NCBI RefSeq assembly: GCF_000815465.1
Contig: NZ_JSWE01000206.1
Span: 35,384 to 99,383, forward strand
Origin: Candidatus Jidaibacter acanthamoeba
GTDB lineage: Bacteria; Pseudomonadota; Alphaproteobacteria; Rickettsiales; Midichloriaceae
Direction of reading: 5' to 3'
DNA: 64,000 nucleotides
Of this stretch, positions 47,659-55,737 are shown piece after piece; positions within the stretch are counted from its first letter, which is position 1; the number at the start of each line of letters is the position of its first letter. The notes beneath the pieces are model-generated. The model was not told the DNA's origin. It ran no database searches and saw only the letters and a list, made by a program, of their open reading frames with translations. Both the position numbers and the translations under genes were made by a program.

Positions 47659-47808
47659 ATTACTAGTCGATACAAATTTATTTACTAAAAAATTATAAAG
47701 TAAAAAATCAAGGCAAACAAGTAATATTTTCACCCAAACAAATAAATAGTTTGACTTTATTTTCGGCTTGGGTCTAATAAATATATTAATAAAAATACAA
47801 TGAAAGTT

Positions 47809-48297
47809 ATGGCCGGAAGTCTAAATAAAGTTATTTTAATCGGAAACGTCGGGAAAGATCCCGAAGTAAGAACTACGCAAGACGGCAGGGAAATAGTAAG
47901 CTTTAGCTTAGCCACTTCTGAAAGCTGGCGTGATAAATCCTCAGGAGAAAGAAAGGAGAAAACCGAATGGCATAGAGTGGTTATCTTTGCTCCACCCCTG
48001 GTTAATATCATAAAAAATTATGTGCATAAGGGTTCTAAGGTTTATCTAGAAGGTGCGTTGCAGACTAGAAAATGGACTGACCAAAGTGGTCAGGAGAAAT
48101 TTGCTACCGAAATTGTCCTGCAAAATTTTAATAGCGTAGTTGTATTGCTTGATAGCCGTAGCCAAAGCGGGGGTTCAGGCTCCGATTATGATCATAATGA
48201 TTTTGAATCTCATTCCAAATCACCTGCCGGTATAGCGCACAAACAGGGCTCTTCACATGATGCAGGCGAAATTTTGGATGATGATATTCCGTTTTAA
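47809..48297 (+). CDS. ssb: Single-stranded DNA-binding protein
   Basis: This 162-residue protein protects single-stranded DNA and recruits replication and repair enzymes. The OB-fold domain fills residues 1-115 (MAGSLNKVILIGNVGKDPE, then SFSLATSE and TEWHRVVIF). A Gly/Ser/His-rich linker leads to the acidic tip DDDIPF, which binds partners. I start at MAGSLNK, the normal N-terminus; an ATG three codons earlier is possible. rppH follows 40 bases downstream on the same strand. Confidence 0.96.
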   Translation: MAGSLNKVILIGNVGKDPEVRTTQDGREIVSFSLATSESWRDKSSGERKEKTEWHRVVIFAPPLVNIIKNYVHKGSKVYLEGALQTRKWTDQSGQEKFATEIVLQNFNSVVVLLDSRSQSGGSGSDYDHNDFESHSKSPAGIAHKQGSSHDAGEILDDDIPF

Positions 48298-48337
48298 TTT
48301 CAGCAACTAATTTATTAGTTTTACTTAAGGATTTTCT

Positions 48338-48820
48338 ATGGAAAAAAATAGTACATTCCGTTATGGGGTTGGCATAATGCTGATTAACAATGAAAATAAA
48401 GTTTTTGTCGGCCAAAGAGTAAAGGAAAGCAGTGAAGCTTGGCAAATGCCTCAAGGCGGTATTGATGAAGGAGAAAATCCCGATCAGGCTTTGATGAGAG
48501 AGGTGCTTGAGGAAATAGGGACTGATAATATAGAGATTATAGCCGGTTCAAGCGATTGGTATCAATATAATATTCCTGAGCAATTTATCCCCCTCTGGTG
48601 GGGCGGAAAATATATCGGTCAAAAGCAAAAATGGTATTTAGCTAAATTTTTGGGTAATGACAGCGAAATAAATATTAATACCGAAATACCTGAATTCATA
48701 AACTGGAAATGGGTAGATGTTGAAGAGCTCCCCGAGCTGATTGTTTCGTTTAAAAAGAAACTTTATCAAGATTTAGTCGAGGAATTCAAGCCGATTATAG
48801 ATAAGCTTTCAGGCAGCTAA
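48338..48820 (+). CDS. rppH: RNA pyrophosphohydrolase (Nudix)
   Basis: This 160-residue Nudix hydrolase removes pyrophosphate from the 5' end of transcripts and so starts their decay; in Rickettsiales it was first studied as the invasion-linked protein InvA/IalA. The Nudix box is complete (G-G-x5-E-x7-R-E-x2-E-E-x-G-T, residues about 40-62). RppH-type features RYGVGIMLIN, WQMPQGGID and a later FIPLWWGGKYIGQKQKWY are present. Length is typical. The stop is nine bases from the end of the neighbouring leftward gene's original frame, within a hairpin. Confidence 0.94.
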   Translation: MEKNSTFRYGVGIMLINNENKVFVGQRVKESSEAWQMPQGGIDEGENPDQALMREVLEEIGTDNIEIIAGSSDWYQYNIPEQFIPLWWGGKYIGQKQKWYLAKFLGNDSEININTEIPEFINWKWVDVEELPELIVSFKKKLYQDLVEEFKPIIDKLSGS

Positions 48821-48821
48821 C

Positions 48822-48852
48822 GCTATTTTTACGGCAATTTCATAAAAATAGC
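48822..48852 (+). terminator. Hairpin between rppH and the convergent coiled-coil gene
   Basis: A perfect 10-pair stem (48822-48831 with 48843-48852) encloses an 11-base loop directly after the rppH stop. The stem is AT-rich with T runs on each side, so it can act as a weak terminator in either direction. Confidence 0.55.
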
Positions 48853-48857
48853 TGTTA

Positions 48858-49196
48858 TCAAGCCGATGATGGTGATGAAAAAGGTATCATCCATTTTAGC
48901 ATATTAAGTTGGGAGCCGGTAATTTCCGCTTTTAAGTTTTGCTCTACTTGTAAAATTTTTGAATCAAGTTTTCCTTCGGAGTTCTTTAATGCTCTCTCTA
49001 ACCTGTCAATTTTATTATTAACTGTAAGTTCCATAAGAGAGATTTGTTCCCAAGTAGCTAACTTGGAAATGTTATATTCTCTACTTTCGAGTAAGGATTT
49101 TACAATAACTTCAGCCTGAGATTCATAAAATCCACCGCCTTTTAATTCCTTAATATATTTATAAGTGTCAAAAGCCTGGAGATAGTGGTCACTCAT
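48858..49196 (-). CDS. DUF1640-like coiled-coil protein, C-terminal anchor lost by frameshift
   Basis: This 112-residue protein resembles the DUF1640/CCDC90 family: a helical body (residues 12-97) and a coiled coil that should lead to a single C-terminal membrane helix. The present frame ends SSPSSA just after MLKWMIPF. Adding one T to the five-base T run at 48878-48882 restores a frame reading IPFFITIIGLITAIFMKLP to a stop at 48829, which is exactly the expected membrane anchor. So a single-base deletion, or a sequencing error in a homopolymer, has removed the anchor. Transcript slippage at the T run could also restore it. Confidence 0.75.
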   Translation of the reverse strand: MSDHYLQAFDTYKYIKELKGGGFYESQAEVIVKSLLESREYNISKLATWEQISLMELTVNNKIDRLERALKNSEGKLDSKILQVEQNLKAEITGSQLNMLKWMIPFSSPSSA

Positions 49197-49381
49197 TTGT
49201 TTTTTCCGTTTCTGGCATTTAATTAATTACTATTCTGAAAATAATTAATTTCTCAAGCTTGGATGAATCAATTGAGAATATAATATTTTTAAGTTGCATT
49301 ATTTGAAAAAATAATAACTATTAGGTAATCCGGTTTTTAAGTTATGTGCTATAGAGCACTTTAGTTCATATGAGGAGCAAT

Positions 49382-51292
49382 ATGAAAAGTAAATGTATTT
49401 CATTTCTTAACTTTTTTTCACCAGTAATATGCATGGTTATTCTTTTAAGTAATGCGGCGGAAGCAAGGTGGGCGACTTATGACGATGCGTCAATTGAGAT
49501 TAATAAATATAATGTAATTGAAACTGTTAATAAAGACGGCACGAACGAAAGCATAATTGAAGAAGAGAAAACTATACTAAAAGAACATGGACGCGATTAT
49601 GCCGCAAATTATGTGATTAAATATAATGGTGATAGCTCTAAGGTTACCATATTAGAAGCAAAAACGATTTATCAGGGGAAAGAGTATAAAGTAGATCAGG
49701 ATATGATCGAAGATAAGCCTCTGGCAAGTTCACATCAGGGATTTGATCAACAAAGACAAATTCTAATAGCTTATCCGAAAGCTGAAATCGGAGCAAAAAT
49801 TTATATAAAATATAAAATCAGTGAAAATAAAGTGCCTTTAGCTAATACTTACTTCAGTAGAGCTATCTTCGGTTTGCAAGGGTATGAAAAAGAATCTAAT
49901 ATAGAAATTAGGTCTGAACTTCCTTTGAAGTATTATGCTAATGACCCGAATAAAGCTTTAAAAATTACTCAGCTTAAAGAAAACAATCTCTCGGTAATTA
50001 AAATAAAGTTAATAAAACCGTTATATACTGAAACTATCGGTGAACCTACTGAGAACACTATAATAAATAATAAGTATATCACTTCTGTATCAATTTCGAG
50101 TTTAGATACCTGGGAGGAAGTCGGAACCCGCTTCGGAAAAGATTATTCCAGAGTAATTACCCGGCCTTTACCTAAAGCTTTTGAAGAGATCGTAAGTGAA
50201 GTAAAAAAAAGTAATTTAACTGAAAAAGAGCAGATTGAAAGAGTGATTTCCTTACTGAATGATAAGGTGAGATATATGGGAGATTGGCGTACGGTAAATG
50301 GGCGTATGATACCTAGAGACTTAGATAAAGTAGCAACAAGCCAGTTAGGAGATTGTAAGGATTTCTCGGCAAGCACTGCCGCAATTCTGAATAAACTGGG
50401 TTTTAAAGCAAGGGTAACATTAGTTATGAGAGGGATTATGCGGCAATCATATGATGAGCCGTTACCTAATATTTATAGTTTTAACCATGCAATGCTTAAA
50501 GTGATCGGGAAGAGCAGGGAAGTATACTGGATTGACCCAACCAACTTTCAAAGTATGGCTGACGGAATATTCCCTGATATTGCAGGTAAGAAAGTTCTGG
50601 TTCTGGATACGAAAGAACCAAGTTATGAAACTATACCTGAAATTGATCCTAACCATTCGCAGATGATTAAAAATAATATAATGGAGCTTAAAAGCGATGG
50701 TGCTATATTTGATACTGGAAGTTTGACCATTAAAGGTGAAGAGCGTTTGCAGTTTAGCGGGATGGGTTTATACTTTTCGAAAAAAGCAATAGAGGACTTT
50801 TTATTTAGAGCGATTAGTAAAAACCATTTAACCGATGAAGAAAAGAAAAGCATAGAAGTTCCCGATCTAACCAAAAGAGAGGTAAGGGATATAACTGTTA
50901 AATATAGCTATGAACATAAAAACAGTACTTTTAAAACTAATCTAGGTCAGGCTTTGACACTCTCTTCGGAATGGCTTAGGAGCTTTACCAATGTAGCTCA
51001 TGATCAGATCGGAGATATAATGGTCGGGCCGCCGATAACTTTAAAACGTTCTACTGTGTTAAAAGATATGAAAGTAAAAAATATACAAAGCTTAAATTAT
51101 GAAATAAAGAGCCCTTGGTTATATTTTAAAAGAGAATGTAAAAATAAAGGCAAAGATATTGAGATCTTTGATACGGTTAAAATACTAAAAACCTTTATTA
51201 CCGGTGAGCAGTTAAATTCTGAAGAATATAAGAATTTAAAGCAAGGTATAGAAAGAAATATACAAAAAGCAGCGCTGATATTTACGGAATGA
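49382..51292 (+). CDS. Exported DUF3857/transglutaminase-like protein
   Basis: This 636-residue protein starts at the ATG at 49382, which lies seven bases after a clear gagga ribosome site; an upstream ATG overlaps that site. A signal peptide covers residues 1-29 (cleavage near EAR). The DUF3857 domain spans about 50-220, and a transglutaminase-like papain-fold core about 265-400 with the triad Cys in LGDCKDFSA (near residue 323), His in FNHAML and Asp in WIDPTN. The family occurs near cell-surface and polysaccharide genes; many members are peptidases or amidases. The last 230 residues are beta-rich (DUF2569/3858-like). Function is unproven. Confidence 0.88.
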   Translation: MKSKCISFLNFFSPVICMVILLSNAAEARWATYDDASIEINKYNVIETVNKDGTNESIIEEEKTILKEHGRDYAANYVIKYNGDSSKVTILEAKTIYQGKEYKVDQDMIEDKPLASSHQGFDQQRQILIAYPKAEIGAKIYIKYKISENKVPLANTYFSRAIFGLQGYEKESNIEIRSELPLKYYANDPNKALKITQLKENNLSVIKIKLIKPLYTETIGEPTENTIINNKYITSVSISSLDTWEEVGTRFGKDYSRVITRPLPKAFEEIVSEVKKSNLTEKEQIERVISLLNDKVRYMGDWRTVNGRMIPRDLDKVATSQLGDCKDFSASTAAILNKLGFKARVTLVMRGIMRQSYDEPLPNIYSFNHAMLKVIGKSREVYWIDPTNFQSMADGIFPDIAGKKVLVLDTKEPSYETIPEIDPNHSQMIKNNIMELKSDGAIFDTGSLTIKGEERLQFSGMGLYFSKKAIEDFLFRAISKNHLTDEEKKSIEVPDLTKREVRDITVKYSYEHKNSTFKTNLGQALTLSSEWLRSFTNVAHDQIGDIMVGPPITLKRSTVLKDMKVKNIQSLNYEIKSPWLYFKRECKNKGKDIEIFDTVKILKTFITGEQLNSEEYKNLKQGIERNIQKAALIFTE

Positions 51293-51379
51293 TTATAAAA
51301 GTAAATAGTGCAAGCTTGTTATCAGATTATTTGAAGTTTTATTAAGGAGCCTGCCTATTGCAAGTAGTTTAAACATAAA

Positions 51380-51432
51380 AAAAGTAGAGAGTTTATATGT
51401 TAGTTTCAATCTTATAAAATTACTCTACTTTT
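51380..51432. terminator. Inverted repeat between convergent genes
   Basis: A perfect 10-base inverted repeat (51380-51389 with 51423-51432, aaaagtagag/ctctactttt) has A and T runs outside the stem on each side and a long AT-rich loop. It can act as a terminator in both directions, between the gene ending at 51292 and the lipoprotein gene. Confidence 0.6.
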
Positions 51433-51455
51433 AAACTATTTAACAATTACAGAAT

Positions 51456-51839
51456 TTATTTGTTAAGCTTAGATGCTGGTTCATTTATACCAATCACCTC
51501 GCAGTGCTTATTATGCATGAGCTCATTTAAATGTTCATATCTGGATTTATAAGCGTCAAGCTCAACTCTTTCGGCCTTAGAAAGGTCTACAAAAGCAATG
51601 GCAGGTAAGAAAATTATACTTCCTGCTATTGCAGCAACATTGCCTGCGTTAGAGCCTGCTCTTTCTTTATGTAGTTTACTAGTATGATTTTCAATTGCTT
51701 TCATTTCAAAATAAAGCTGATTGCATGTCATATTGTAGTCACGATCTTGAATTACTTGCACCGGGTGCGCTGCTCTACCACGACAGCCGCTTAATATAGA
51801 AGCAACTACGCACGCTATTAATATATATTTTTTACTCAT
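51456..51839 (-). CDS. Small lipoprotein, paralogue of the 20866 gene
   Basis: This 127-residue protein has a lipoprotein signal with lipobox ILSG-C19. The mature part shows C-x2-L-x4-K-x2-E, a hydrophobic stretch near residues 67-87 (IAGSIIFLPAIAFVD), then R-x2-HLN-x-L-x4-K-H-C. The same sequence of elements is found in the lipoprotein at 20866-21264. Members with a Gly/Ala-rich hydrophobic centre plus two cysteines might insert into the envelope or form a disulphide. No known family is recognised. Transcribed alone, convergent with the transglutaminase-like gene. Confidence 0.75.
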   Translation of the reverse strand: MSKKYILIACVVASILSGCRGRAAHPVQVIQDRDYNMTCNQLYFEMKAIENHTSKLHKERAGSNAGNVAAIAGSIIFLPAIAFVDLSKAERVELDAYKSRYEHLNELMHNKHCEVIGINEPASKLNK

Positions 51840-52199
51840 TACTATTCATTCCTTATGGATAAAATTTTAGAAAATCATATCATATGATATATTTTTGTCA
51901 AAAGTTAATCTAATATTAATGTTTTATTAAGTTTATTAGTAAATATTTGTAAATAAAATAATAAATATATGATAATCTGTCGACAAAATGCTGGCACATT
52001 ACTTAATATATAATTTATGAGATAATTGGAGCTGAGGCTGTCTTTAGTTTTCCGATATAAAGTAAGAGAAGGATGATTTAGAGAAGTTGTTAAAGAAATA
52101 TCCCATTCAAATTAATAGCTTTTACATACGAATTAAGTTATAACCAACCGTAATATAAGTATGTTTTTTAGTAAATCTGTAAGGATAGTGATAATTTAA
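51840..52199. other. AT-rich divergent intergenic region
   Basis: About 360 bases between the leftward lipoprotein gene and rightward mrcA. It must contain both promoters. A perfect 14-base palindrome, atatcatatgatat, lies at 51877-51890, about 38 bases before the lipoprotein start, and could bind a regulator; it may equally be chance in such AT-rich sequence. I see no RNA gene. Confidence 0.4.
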
Positions 52200-54641
52200 A
52201 TGTTGAAGAAGCTAAGAAGGGCATTATATATATGGAGTTCTCTGATAATTGGTGGTGCAATTATCGGGCTTATAGTCTTATTACAAATTATTCTGTATTT
52301 CGGAAAAGACTTGCCGGATTATAGGCAGCTGGAAGAATATGACCCTCCTGCTATTACAAGATTATATACCCAAAAAGGATATATCCTTGATGAAGCGGCA
52401 ACCGAAAATAGGATATATACTAAGTATAATGAAATTCCGGAATTAATTGTTAATGCATTTATTGCTGCGGAAGACAGAAATTTCTTTAAGCACGAAGGCT
52501 TAGATCCTGTCGGAATTGCAAGGGCTGCAATAGTTAATATAGTAAATGTCGGAAAGCACAAAAACCCGGTGGGGGGTTCTACAATTACTCAACAGGTAGT
52601 AAAGAATTTTTTGCTTACCAATGAGAGAACTTTATCAAGAAAAATAAAAGAAGCTATTCTTGCGTATAGGATTTCTAAAGTATATTCCAAAGAAAAAATA
52701 ATGGAACTTTATTTAAACCAAATTTATTTAGGGAATAATTCATACGGTATTGCTTCCGCTGCATTAAATTATTTCAATAAAGAACTGGATGAGCTGAATG
52801 CTGAAGAAGCTGCGCTTTTAGCAGCATTACCTAAAGCTCCTTCATATGTAAACCCCATAAAAAGCCCAAGGCGCGCAAGAGAGCGCCGAAATTGGGTGCT
52901 AAGCAGAATGTATGAAGAGGGCTATATAACTGATGAGGAGTTAAGTAGAGCAACTAAGAGCTTAATTAGCCTTAAAAAACGGAGAGAAACCGATTTCTTT
53001 CGTGCCGATTATTATTCAGAAACCGTTAGGCAGGAATTGATTACCAAGTTTGGAGAAGATGCGGTTTATAAAGATGGTTTACAGGTGTTTACCAATGTTA
53101 ATGAGGAAATGCAGTCTATTGCCGAAAAGACCTTGAAAGAAGGTTTGCTGAGGTATGATAAGAAGCATGGGTATAGAGGAGCTTTGGGTAGCATTAATAT
53201 TGAAAACCCTAGTTGGCAGGAAGACCTGAAAAATTTTCCTAAGCCCCTTGATATCGGGGCTTTCAAGCTTGCAGCAGTTTTACGAGTTGATAACTCAAGT
53301 GTAGATATTGCTTTAGAGGGAGGGGAAAAAGGAGTAATTAATTTTGAGCATCTATCATGGGCTCGGATGAGCTTGAAAGAACAAATGGTCGGGGCGCCGA
53401 TTAAATCAGCTCATGAGGTATTGAAAAAAGGAAATGTAATATTGGTAAGCCGAATTTTAGAGGCTGAAAATAATTATGCATTGGAACAAATCCCTGAGGT
53501 TAACGGAGCTATTGTAGTTTTAGAACCTAACTCAGGAAAAGTTTTAGCTGAGGTCGGCGGTTACAGCTATAAAAAAAGTAATTTTAATAGGGTAACTCAA
53601 GCCGATCGACAACCCGGCTCAACTTTTAAAGCATTTTTATATATGGTTGCATTGGAAAACGGTTATGATCCGAGATCTATAGTATATGATCTTCCCATAG
53701 AATTAAGCCAAGGTGCGGGTATGCCGCCTTGGAGACCTAAAAATATGCGAGGCGACTATTTGGGAGCAATTACGCTTAGAAAGTCTTTAGAAAAATCGAG
53801 GAACCTTTCTACTGTATGGCTAATTACTAAAATCGGCTTGAATCCTGTAATCGAGATGTCCGAGCGGCTTGGTATATATAAAGATCCTCCGAGAAATTAT
53901 TCTATGGCTTTAGGGTCCTTTGAGACTAAAGTATTAAGTCTTGCTAATGCTTTTAATATTATTGCGAGCGGAGGTAAAAGAGTTGAGCCAAACTTTATTG
54001 ATCGGGTTTATGACCGAAAAGGTAAATTGATATATTCCTCAGATAAAAGAAAAGCTGCAAATGTCGATGAACTTAATACCTCATCCCCGCCTGAGTTATT
54101 TTACGAATATGATCAGCTCATTGATGAAAATATTAATTATCAAATGATATCAATTCTTGAAGGAGTAGTGCAGCGGGGCACAGCAGTTGCTGCTAAACAG
54201 CTGAAGCGAACTTTGGCAGGGAAAACCGGTACGACTAATAACAGCTTTGATACTTGGTTTGTCGGGTTTAATCCAGATATAGTGGTTGGGGTCTATGTCG
54301 GTTTTGATGCCCCCCGAACTTTAGGGCAAAAGGAGAGTGGTTCTTCACTTGCTTTACCGATCTTTATTGATTTTATAAAAGAAGGTTTAAAAAATACCGA
54401 GGATAGGAAATTTACCGTCCCCGAAGGGATTGAGCTGGTAGAGATAGATGCCGCAACCGGAGCTTTGGCGACTGAGGAAACTAATCCTCGTGATATTATA
54501 AAGGAGGCTATCAGAAAGACTCAGCTTGAAGGAAAGGCAAAGTCAATTGATGAAATACTAGACGTTATTGAAGGCGGTGAAGGGAGTTCCGCTACACCTA
54601 AAGCCCATGATCTTAACGAAGATTTCGGAGGGATATACTAA
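52200..54641 (+). CDS. mrcA: Penicillin-binding protein 1A, bifunctional peptidoglycan synthase
   Basis: This 813-residue class A enzyme polymerises glycan strands and cross-links them. A membrane helix lies at residues about 11-34. The GT51 domain has the catalytic AAE91DRNFF and GGSTITQQ (126-133), then a later LYLNQIYLG. The transpeptidase domain has S474-T-F-K477, a following SRN triad and K675-T-G677. An OB-like linker lies between the two. fliO starts two bases after its stop, so it heads an mrcA-fliO-fliP operon. It supplies the septal/side wall synthesis that mrdA alone cannot. Confidence 0.96.
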   Translation: MLKKLRRALYIWSSLIIGGAIIGLIVLLQIILYFGKDLPDYRQLEEYDPPAITRLYTQKGYILDEAATENRIYTKYNEIPELIVNAFIAAEDRNFFKHEGLDPVGIARAAIVNIVNVGKHKNPVGGSTITQQVVKNFLLTNERTLSRKIKEAILAYRISKVYSKEKIMELYLNQIYLGNNSYGIASAALNYFNKELDELNAEEAALLAALPKAPSYVNPIKSPRRARERRNWVLSRMYEEGYITDEELSRATKSLISLKKRRETDFFRADYYSETVRQELITKFGEDAVYKDGLQVFTNVNEEMQSIAEKTLKEGLLRYDKKHGYRGALGSINIENPSWQEDLKNFPKPLDIGAFKLAAVLRVDNSSVDIALEGGEKGVINFEHLSWARMSLKEQMVGAPIKSAHEVLKKGNVILVSRILEAENNYALEQIPEVNGAIVVLEPNSGKVLAEVGGYSYKKSNFNRVTQADRQPGSTFKAFLYMVALENGYDPRSIVYDLPIELSQGAGMPPWRPKNMRGDYLGAITLRKSLEKSRNLSTVWLITKIGLNPVIEMSERLGIYKDPPRNYSMALGSFETKVLSLANAFNIIASGGKRVEPNFIDRVYDRKGKLIYSSDKRKAANVDELNTSSPPELFYEYDQLIDENINYQMISILEGVVQRGTAVAAKQLKRTLAGKTGTTNNSFDTWFVGFNPDIVVGVYVGFDAPRTLGQKESGSSLALPIFIDFIKEGLKNTEDRKFTVPEGIELVEIDAATGALATEETNPRDIIKEAIRKTQLEGKAKSIDEILDVIEGGEGSSATPKAHDLNEDFGGIY

Positions 54642-54643
54642 GA

Positions 54644-54901
54644 ATGGAACCGGTAAACTTATTGAAATCATTTTTAGCACTTACCTTCGTGCTGGCTATC
54701 ATCGGATTAATATATTTTTTATTTAAAAAATATATGCTGCAAAGGATTATTGCCGCTAAAAATTCTAAATTTAGCATAGAAGAGATTTTATATATTGACC
54801 AAAAACGTAAGCTCTTATCCGTAAAAAGAGAAAATAAAACCTATATCCTGCTCTTAAGTAATACGGATCAATTAATTGAAATTATAGATAGTAAACTATG
54901 A
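54644..54901 (+). CDS. fliO: Flagellar biosynthesis protein FliO (short)
   Basis: This 85-residue protein has one membrane helix (residues about 9-27) followed by a small beta-rich cytoplasmic domain with the FliO pattern I-L-Y-I-D-x-K-R-K-L-L-S-V-K-R. FliO is a chaperone for assembly of FliP into the flagellar export gate. The call depends largely on position: fliP follows with a four-base overlap. The sequence is short and fast-evolving, as usual for FliO. The upstream neighbour mrcA ends two bases before it. Confidence 0.82.
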   Translation: MEPVNLLKSFLALTFVLAIIGLIYFLFKKYMLQRIIAAKNSKFSIEEILYIDQKRKLLSVKRENKTYILLLSNTDQLIEIIDSKL

Positions 54902-55635
54902 ATAAACTAAGCATTCTCTTTACGATTTTACTTTTTATTGCCCCTCAAGCTTTGGCACAATCGGTAAATATAGATTTAAGCGGTGATAACCCAACAGGTG
55001 GTGCGCTCTCTTCAAAAGTAGTACAGATAATCGGGCTTATAACTATTCTAAGCCTTGCGCCTTCAATATTCATGATGGTGACTTCTTTCGTAAGGGTGGT
55101 GGTAGTTTTTTCATTACTTAGAACTGCAATAGGTTTGCAGCAAACTCCGCCCAACATGGTGCTAACCAGCTTAGCTATTTTTTTAACTTTCTTCATTATG
55201 GCGCCTACTTTCGAGAAATCCTATGAATACGGGATTAAGCCTTTAATTAATGAAGAAATTACTGAGGATGTTGCACTACTGATTATTGCAAAACCTTTTC
55301 ATGAATTTATGGCCGAAAATACCAGAGATAAGGATTTATCACTTTTTCTCGATATTTCAAAAATTAAGGTAGAGAAGAAGGAAGATCTTCCATATCATAT
55401 TTTAATTCCGGCTTTTATGCTTAGTGAGCTGAAGCGTGCCTTTGAAATAGGATTTCTTATCTTTCTGCCGTTTTTAATTATTGATTTAGTCGTCTCCTCA
55501 GTGCTTATGGCAATGGGGATGATGATGCTTCCTCCCGTGCTGATATCCATGCCGTTTAAGCTTATTTTCTTTGTATTGATCGACGGGTGGTATGTGCTTT
55601 GCGGCAGCTTAGTTAAAAGCTATGGAATAGCTTAA
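54898..55635 (+). CDS. fliP: Flagellar export gate protein FliP
   Basis: This 245-residue protein is the main pore-forming subunit of the flagellar type III export gate. A cleavable signal peptide (residues 1-20, ALA-Q) is typical of FliP. Conserved segments are intact: the TSFVRVVVVFSLLRTAIGLQQTPPNMVLTSLA region (61-92 or so), LIPAFMLSELKRAF near 174 and MGMMMLPPVLISMPFKLIFFVL near 206. The overlap with fliO indicates coupled translation. FliP is rare in Rickettsiales and is kept in the Midichloriaceae. FliQ and FliR are not in this window. Confidence 0.95.
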   Translation: MNKLSILFTILLFIAPQALAQSVNIDLSGDNPTGGALSSKVVQIIGLITILSLAPSIFMMVTSFVRVVVVFSLLRTAIGLQQTPPNMVLTSLAIFLTFFIMAPTFEKSYEYGIKPLINEEITEDVALLIIAKPFHEFMAENTRDKDLSLFLDISKIKVEKKEDLPYHILIPAFMLSELKRAFEIGFLIFLPFLIIDLVVSSVLMAMGMMMLPPVLISMPFKLIFFVLIDGWYVLCGSLVKSYGIA

Positions 55636-55737
55636 ATCACATAATTCTCTATTATTGTCGCTTACGTTAACCCTTTGTTAATAAATAGTATTTATAATTA
55701 TATTTAATAAAGAAATACTTATTATAAGGGGATAAGG

